10,175 nt of DNA, taken from assembly GCA_030054275.1 (NCBI GenBank), contig JASGCF010000092.1:1-10175 (forward strand). The letters are read 5' to 3'. A program made the translations under genes and the position numbers. Shown one piece after another: positions 5,604 to 10,175 of the stretch. The notes beneath the pieces are model-generated. The model saw only the letters and a program-made list of their open reading frames with translations, did not search any database and had not been told where the DNA came from. Position 1 is the first letter of the stretch. Each line of letters begins with the position of its first letter. Source of the DNA: Limnohabitans sp. (GTDB taxonomy: Bacteria > Planctomycetota > Phycisphaerae > Phycisphaerales > SM1A02).

Positions 5604-7088
5604 ATGTCGAACGCAGAACGCACGGATGCGAAGCGCGATGATGCCCGCACACCCATTGGTCATGACGCTGGTGACAAAGCGAGTGGCGAATCGAGTGGCG
5701 ACGCTCGTCGCGAGCCCCGCGAAAGCGGCATGCGAGGCCTCCACATTTGGCAGATTCAGTCGATTCGCGATCTCTTGGTGATTGCAGCCGTCGCAGGCAC
5801 TGTGTGGATTGGTTACACGCTGCGCACGGTCACGGTCCCGCTGTTGATCGCGTTGACGCTTGCCTATCTGTTCGAGCCCGTCGTCGCGCGCCTCGCGCAA
5901 TGGAAGCGCATGAATCGCCCACTTGCTGTTGGGTGCATCCTCGCGCTCCTTGGCGGCGCGCTGACCTTGATGGTCGCGATCGTCGTGCCTCTCGCCGTGG
6001 GGCAAACGCTTTCGTTCGCGAGCAGTCTGCGCAGCGGTAAGTATGACGGCTTCGTCGAACGCGCGATGACCGTGGTGCCTGAAGAGTACCGCGCAGACGC
6101 GCGCGAATGGGCCGATCGCATCATCCACCCGCGTTCAAGCGAAGAGCGTGCGTCGCACGAGGAACAGACCACCGAGAGCGATGTCTCGACGGCCAACACA
6201 ACCGCATCCCAGACGGCGGACTCTGCAAATGCTGCAGCAGAAAAGCAGGCGAGTGCTGCAGCAGAAAAGCAAGCGAGTGCTGCAGCAGAAAAGCAAGCAA
6301 GTGCTGCAGCGGCTGCGTCCGTCGAAAAGTTCCCAGTGCTTCCGACAGCAATCACAGAGGTAAGCCTCGACAATCCGGTGGTCACGCTTCTTGGTGCGGG
6401 CGCTGGGCAGGTGTATGGATTTGCGCTTGGACTCTTGCAACTTGGGCTTGTTGCATTCCTCATTCCGTTCTACTTCTACTACTTCAGCGTGTATTGGCCA
6501 GCGATCGTTGGCTTCTTCGCATCGCTTGTGCCGGATGAGCACAGTTCGAATGTCGCCTCAATCGTTGCCGAGATGGATCGTGCCGTTGCAGGTTTTGTGC
6601 GCGGTCGCATTGTGATCTGTGTGATCATGGGTGTGCTCTTTGCGATTGGTTGGCAGGTCTGTGGTGTTCCTTACGGCATCGCGCTTGGCCTTCTGACAGG
6701 CGCGTTTTCGATCGTTCCTTATCTCGGCGGGATTGGCCTGCCATTCGCTGTCGTGTTGCTTGCCGCTGATCAGTTTGCCCTCGATCCATCGCAGCGCATG
6801 GCTTTGTGGGGCATGCTCGTTTGGCCGACAGTGGTGTTCGTGACGGTGCAAACAATCGAGGGATACTTGCTCACGCCGGTGATTGCGGGCAAGGCGACCA
6901 ATCTCGATCCAGTGACGATCGTTGTTGCGATTCTCGCAGGCGGATCGATCGCAGGTATCTACGGCATGCTGCTTGCGATTCCGATCGCTGCGTGCGGCAA
7001 GATCGCTGCGCGTCGACTGCTCCTGCCGCGCATTCAAGATTGGGCACGAGGCAAAGTGGCGGATCCACTTCCGATTGCACGCGACTAA
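5604..7088 (+). CDS. AI-2E/PerM family membrane transporter with a repeat-bearing loop
   Basis: This is a 494-residue membrane protein. Residues 1-50 are a charged cytoplasmic tail. Membrane segments are near 55-74, 76-95, 107-132, 268-296, 333-352, 355-390, 400-415 and 435-465. Family hallmarks are FSIVPYLGGIGLP (368-380), EGYLLTPVIAGKATNLDP (419-436) and the AGGSIAGIYGMLLAIPIAA stretch (445-463). The family (PF01594) includes proposed exporters of the signal AI-2 and Na+/H+ antiporter-like members; the substrate here cannot be read from sequence. The segment between the third and fourth helices (~133-267) would be extracytoplasmic if the N-terminus is inside. It is enlarged by an Ala/Lys/Glu/Gln low-complexity stretch with three AAAEKQAS units. 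The start at 5604 lacks a Shine-Dalgarno; ATG 5730 (Met43) is the main alternative and would remove most of the hydrophilic tail. murE begins 45 bases downstream. Confidence 0.88.
   Translation: MSNAERTDAKRDDARTPIGHDAGDKASGESSGDARREPRESGMRGLHIWQIQSIRDLLVIAAVAGTVWIGYTLRTVTVPLLIALTLAYLFEPVVARLAQWKRMNRPLAVGCILALLGGALTLMVAIVVPLAVGQTLSFASSLRSGKYDGFVERAMTVVPEEYRADAREWADRIIHPRSSEERASHEEQTTESDVSTANTTASQTADSANAAAEKQASAAAEKQASAAAEKQASAAAAASVEKFPVLPTAITEVSLDNPVVTLLGAGAGQVYGFALGLLQLGLVAFLIPFYFYYFSVYWPAIVGFFASLVPDEHSSNVASIVAEMDRAVAGFVRGRIVICVIMGVLFAIGWQVCGVPYGIALGLLTGAFSIVPYLGGIGLPFAVVLLAADQFALDPSQRMALWGMLVWPTVVFVTVQTIEGYLLTPVIAGKATNLDPVTIVVAILAGGSIAGIYGMLLAIPIAACGKIAARRLLLPRIQDWARGKVADPLPIARD
6231..6311 (+). 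repeat. 24-bp in-frame tandem repeat in the AI-2E-type gene (3 units plus partial)
   Basis: Units 6231-6254, 6255-6278 and 6279-6302 differ at only one or two third-codon positions (CAG/CAA, GCG/GCA). A partial fourth unit follows at 6303-6311. Each unit encodes AAAEKQAS (residues 210-233), then AAAAAS. The near identity at silent sites indicates recent expansion by slippage or unequal exchange. Copy number probably varies between strains. Confidence 0.92.
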
Positions 7089-7133
7089 CCAAATTCCCTG
7101 CGTCCACAGCGCTCTCACGAAGGCACATGCTCT

Positions 7134-8630
7134 ATGAAATGCTCGACACTGCTTGCCGGACTCCCGCTGCGCGTTGTTCGCGACGCCGATCCAGACATCT
7201 GGAGTCTTACCGAAGATTCGCGCCGAGTGAAGCGGGGTGCGCTGTTTGTGGCGCGCGGCGGAACGAAGCAGGACGGCAGCGCATTCATCATGGATGCAAT
7301 TCGCGCGGGTGCCGTGTGTGTCGTGGCGCCTCGTGGAACTCAAGTCATCGAGCCGCTGCCACCGGGCGTTGTGTGGTGCGAAGCAGATGACACTCCGTTG
7401 ATCGCAGCGCTTGTCGCCGAGCGATTCTTCGGTCAGCCGACGCGCTCGTTGGCCTTGATGGGGGTGACGGGTACGAACGGAAAAACCACGATCGCATACC
7501 TCGTGCAGCAACTGCTCGCACACGCGGGAAAGCGTTGTGGACTCATCGGAACGGTCGAGATTGACGATGGTGCGAAACGAACTGCATCATCACTCACCAC
7601 GCCGCCAGCGATGGAGTTGTCGGAGTTGTTCGCGCGCATGGTCGACCATGGTTGCGTTGCGGCTGCGATGGAGGTGTCGAGTCACTCGCTTGATCAGCGG
7701 CGCGTGGCTGCGCTTCGGTTCCAAGTTGGAATTTTCACCAATCTCACCGGAGATCACCTCGACTACCACGGCACCATGGAGCGTTACGCAGCGGCGAAAG
7801 CAGTGCTCTTTGGAATGCTCGATGAACACGGAACCGCGGTGATCAATATCGACGATCCGTGGCACCGCTTCATGTTGCCGCCCAGTGCGCGCCTGTTGCG
7901 CGTGAGTCTGAAAGATGCGTCGGCGGAGTGCTTCGGGACCGTGCATCGCATGGGGCTTTCCTCGATGGATGTGACTTTCCGTGGTCCGTGGGGAACGCTG
8001 GAACTGACACTTCCGCTTGTTGGTGCCCACAACGCGATGAATGCGTTGGAGGCAACCGCTGCTGCGTGGGCGCTTGGAGTTTCGGCGGAACAACTCGGTC
8101 GGGCACTGCTTGTGTGCCAAGCGCCGCCTGGTCGACTGCAACCGGTCGCACTTGGTGGGTCAACTCCGGCGGACGGATTCAGCGTGCTCGTTGACTACGC
8201 ACACTCCGATGATGCGCTCGCGAATGTGCTTCGCGCGCTGCGCCCGACTGTCCCCGCTGGCGGCAGATTGCGTGTGGTCTTTGGTTGTGGCGGCGATCGA
8301 GATCGAACCAAGCGGCCACGCATGGCCAAAGTCGCGTGTGATGGCGCGGATGGTGTCATCGTGACAAGCGACAATCCGCGTACGGAAAATCCAGAAGACA
8401 TCATTCAGGAAATTCTGGAAGGCGTACCTGTCGAGGCGCGGCATCGCGTCGAAGTGGAGCCGGACCGCGCGCGCGCGATTGCGCATGCTGTCTCCACCGC
8501 ACGCGAAGGCGACATCATTCTGATCGCTGGGAAGGGGCACGAGGACTACCAAATCATCGGCACCGAGAAGCGGTCGTTTGATGATCGGCGCGAAGCGGAA
8601 GCTGCCTTGCGTTCGCGCCGTGGAGGATGA
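7134..8630 (+). CDS. murE: UDP-N-acetylmuramoyl-L-alanyl-D-glutamate--2,6-diaminopimelate ligase
   Basis: This 498-residue Mur ligase adds meso-diaminopimelate to UDP-MurNAc-L-Ala-D-Glu with ATP in the cytoplasm, the third amino acid of the peptidoglycan stem. Three domains are visible: an N-terminal UDP-binding domain with EDSR (27-30), a central ATPase domain with the P-loop TGTNGKTT (112-119), TTP (155-157), EVSSHSLD (180-187), TNLTGDHLDYHG (202-213) and the probable carbamylated Lys222, and a C-terminal domain with DYAHSDD (354-360), GCGGDRD (384-390), DNPR (413-416) and GKGHEDYQ (466-473). DNPR is the family signature for diaminopimelate rather than lysine. Length is normal for MurE. The ATG at 7134 has GAAGG ten bases upstream; an ATG at 7127 is out of frame. 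It follows the AI-2E-type gene by 45 bases and precedes murF by 72, as in the usual dcw cluster order murE-murF. Confidence 0.97.
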   Translation: MKCSTLLAGLPLRVVRDADPDIWSLTEDSRRVKRGALFVARGGTKQDGSAFIMDAIRAGAVCVVAPRGTQVIEPLPPGVVWCEADDTPLIAALVAERFFGQPTRSLALMGVTGTNGKTTIAYLVQQLLAHAGKRCGLIGTVEIDDGAKRTASSLTTPPAMELSELFARMVDHGCVAAAMEVSSHSLDQRRVAALRFQVGIFTNLTGDHLDYHGTMERYAAAKAVLFGMLDEHGTAVINIDDPWHRFMLPPSARLLRVSLKDASAECFGTVHRMGLSSMDVTFRGPWGTLELTLPLVGAHNAMNALEATAAAWALGVSAEQLGRALLVCQAPPGRLQPVALGGSTPADGFSVLVDYAHSDDALANVLRALRPTVPAGGRLRVVFGCGGDRDRTKRPRMAKVACDGADGVIVTSDNPRTENPEDIIQEILEGVPVEARHRVEVEPDRARAIAHAVSTAREGDIILIAGKGHEDYQIIGTEKRSFDDRREAEAALRSRRGG

Positions 8631-8693
8631 GTGGCCGGATTGCTGTGTTTGACGAGATGATGCAAGCATCGCGCGTTTGCGCCGCGCAGAGAT

Positions 8694-8697
8694 GGAG
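8694..8697 (+). promoter_or_regulatory. Ribosome binding site that selects the GTG start of murF
   Basis: GGAG lies 5 bases before the GTG at 8703. The reading frame has a TGA at 8658, so the start must lie after it. Other in-frame options (GTG 8697, GTG 8721) lack a suitably placed GGAG. Confidence 0.6.
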
Positions 8698-8702
8698 TGT
8701 TC

Positions 8703-10175
8703 GTGGCAAGCGCGTTTCAAGTGCACTGTCCGTCGTTTCAATCGTTGGTCCTGGCGACTCGCTGCGAAGTGTTGGCGCGTCCCGCGCGTGATCCGTCGTC
8801 GCTCACGACCGACACACGCGACGAACTGTCTGGTGCTTGTTTCGTGGCACTCAGGGGTGAGCGATTCGACGGCCACCAGTTTCTGGAGCAGGCCGCGCAG
8901 CAGGGCGCAGCGCTTGCGGTGGTCGAACGCGCGCCGGACAGCGCGGTGATGGCGCGGCTTCCTCAGGGGTTCGGGCTTCTTCGCGTGTCATCGACCCGCG
9001 CTGCGCTCGGCGCGATCGCGCATGCATGGCGCACAAGTTTGCGTGCGCTGCGTGTGGTGGCTGTCACTGGAAGCGCTGGGAAAACCACAACGCGTCGATT
9101 GCTTGAAGGCATGCTCGCCGAGGTTGGCCCGACGCAGGCAAGCGCGAAAAGTTTCAACAACGACATCGGCGTTCCGCTCACACTGCTTTCGACACCAGAC
9201 GCGTGTCGTTTCCTCGTGGCAGAGATCGGAATGAATCATCCGGGCGAAATTCTTCCGCTCACCGAGATGGCGATGCCAGAGGTAGCGATCATCACACTCG
9301 CAGGTCGAGCGCATCTCGAAGGGCTTGGTTCTGTGGAGGCAGTGGCGAAGGAGAAGGCTTCGATTTTGGCCGGCACTTTTGCGCACGGCGTGGGTGTGGT
9401 CAATGGTGACAATCCATCCCTCATGCACGCGGTGCGCGAACTGGTCGATGCTGGGCGGGCTCCGGAGCGGATCGTGACCTTCGGGCAGTCTCCTGCATGT
9501 GACTATCGTCTTCTCGCGCGCGAACAGGGCGCGAACGAACAACGCATCGAGATTCGATTCCGCCGCCCCGTGGCGCCGTCGCTTGAGGCGACTGACGCAA
9601 GCGAAGGCGAGAGCATGATCGAAGTCATTGGGCGTCGGACCCGTGGTGCAACCGAGACGCTGTCGTGCACGCTGCGGATGTCCGGTGAGCACAATGCGCG
9701 CAACGCGGTCGCTGCGTTCGCCGCCGCCGTCGAGATGGGGGTGGCACCTGAGGTTGCAGTCCGCGGCCTTGCGACGGTTGCTGCAGCGGATATGCGGCTT
9801 GAGCGCATCGAACTTGCTGGCCGCACGATCTACAACGATGCGTACAACGCCAACCCGGACGCGATGATCGCGTCGCTTGCGGCGTTTTCAGAACTCGCCC
9901 GAGATGCCGTGCGGCGCGCTGCAATTCTTGGCGAAATGCGCGAATTGGGGGAGGGTGCGCGTGGGTTTCACGAAGAAGTGGGCGAATACGCTGGGCGGAC
10001 GCTGTCCGCGCGCGACGCCCTCGTTGCGGTTGGACCGCATGCGGCTGCGCTGGTCGCGGCTGCGCGGCGGGTTGGATTTACGGGCGACGCGCTGCATGCG
10101 GAAGTCTTTGACGACGCGCTTGCACTTGAGGCGGCGCGGTTCCTTCCGGCGGGAACTGCTGTGCTGCTCAAGGGC
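8703..10175 (+). CDS. murF: UDP-N-acetylmuramoyl-tripeptide--D-alanyl-D-alanine ligase (3' end outside window)
   Basis: 491 residues are visible and the frame is open to the right edge. MurF joins D-Ala-D-Ala to the UDP-MurNAc tripeptide with ATP, completing the cytoplasmic precursor. Markers are TDTRDELSGACFVAL (36-50), the P-loop TGSAGKTTT (122-130), AKSFNNDIGVPLTLL (148-162), EIGMNHPGEI (174-183), RAHLEGLGS (202-210), GEHNARNA (328-335), NDAYNANPDAM (378-388), ILGEMRELGEGA (408-419) and the terminal AVLLKG, which in the family precedes a short tail. About 20-30 residues are probably missing. Residues ~275-318 form a longer and more charged linker than the typical MurF central-domain end. 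The GTG start rests on the GGAG at 8694 and the upstream stop at 8658; it gives a normal N-terminus. It is likely co-transcribed with murE. Confidence 0.95.
   Translation, partial: MASAFQVHCPSFQSLVLATRCEVLARPARDPSSLTTDTRDELSGACFVALRGERFDGHQFLEQAAQQGAALAVVERAPDSAVMARLPQGFGLLRVSSTRAALGAIAHAWRTSLRALRVVAVTGSAGKTTTRRLLEGMLAEVGPTQASAKSFNNDIGVPLTLLSTPDACRFLVAEIGMNHPGEILPLTEMAMPEVAIITLAGRAHLEGLGSVEAVAKEKASILAGTFAHGVGVVNGDNPSLMHAVRELVDAGRAPERIVTFGQSPACDYRLLAREQGANEQRIEIRFRRPVAPSLEATDASEGESMIEVIGRRTRGATETLSCTLRMSGEHNARNAVAAFAAAVEMGVAPEVAVRGLATVAAADMRLERIELAGRTIYNDAYNANPDAMIASLAAFSELARDAVRRAAILGEMRELGEGARGFHEEVGEYAGRTLSARDALVAVGPHAAALVAAARRVGFTGDALHAEVFDDALALEAARFLPAGTAVLLKG

Noticed and set aside
6231..6311. 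24-bp repeats considered as a CRISPR-like array
   Set aside because: The units are contiguous with no spacers, are in frame and encode a clean octapeptide inside a transporter gene.
6558..7523. 321-residue open frame on the minus strand
   Set aside because: It is antisense to the AI-2E-type gene and murE, both of which have strong family motifs; no domain is recognisable in the antisense product.
8677..8949. 90-residue plus-strand frame in the murF start region
   Set aside because: It is in a different frame from the clearly recognisable MurF sequence, which begins at GTG 8703 and overlaps it.

Overview
The window looks like chromosomal DNA from a Gram-negative, high-GC bacterium of the Planctomycetes, probably the Phycisphaerae side of the phylum. 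This rests on three things: a secreted protein built from lamin-tail-like repeats, ten-cysteine modules and a C-terminal dockerin-like calcium-binding pair; a small protein matching the family I know as Minf_1886 (described as restricted to Planctomycetes and Verrucomicrobia); and an outer-membrane-type gene set. The phylum call is inference from protein style, because no rRNA is present.

Left half, minus strand, read from high to low coordinates: a Minf_1886-type protein (4963-5436), an OmpA/MotB-domain lipoprotein (3835-4710), a 994-residue secreted multidomain protein (408-3392), and the first 85 residues of an MlaE-type lipid-transport permease running off the left edge (1-257). Two good intrinsic terminators (3683-3719 and 321-358) separate the last three into individual transcription units. 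The 442-base gap between the lipoprotein and the secreted protein also holds a hairpin without a T tract and two adjacent palindromes.

Right half, plus strand: an AI-2E/PerM-type membrane protein with a 24-bp in-frame tandem repeat (5604-7088), then murE (7134-8630) and murF (8703 to the right edge, 3' end cut off). These three genes run close together and are probably co-transcribed. MurE carries the DNPR signature of meso-diaminopimelate ligases, so the organism probably makes mDAP peptidoglycan. That fits the OmpA-type domain on the neighbouring lipoprotein. The shared theme is the cell envelope: precursor synthesis (murE, murF), a peptidoglycan tether (lipoprotein), lipid transport (MlaE) and surface display (the secreted protein).

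I see no CRISPR array, phage, insertion sequence, tRNA or rRNA, and no clear new defence or metabolic system. The oddest pattern is that all three complete minus-strand genes have short tandem duplications lying across their stop codons, with a different sequence and period (16, 9 and 14 bp) each time.
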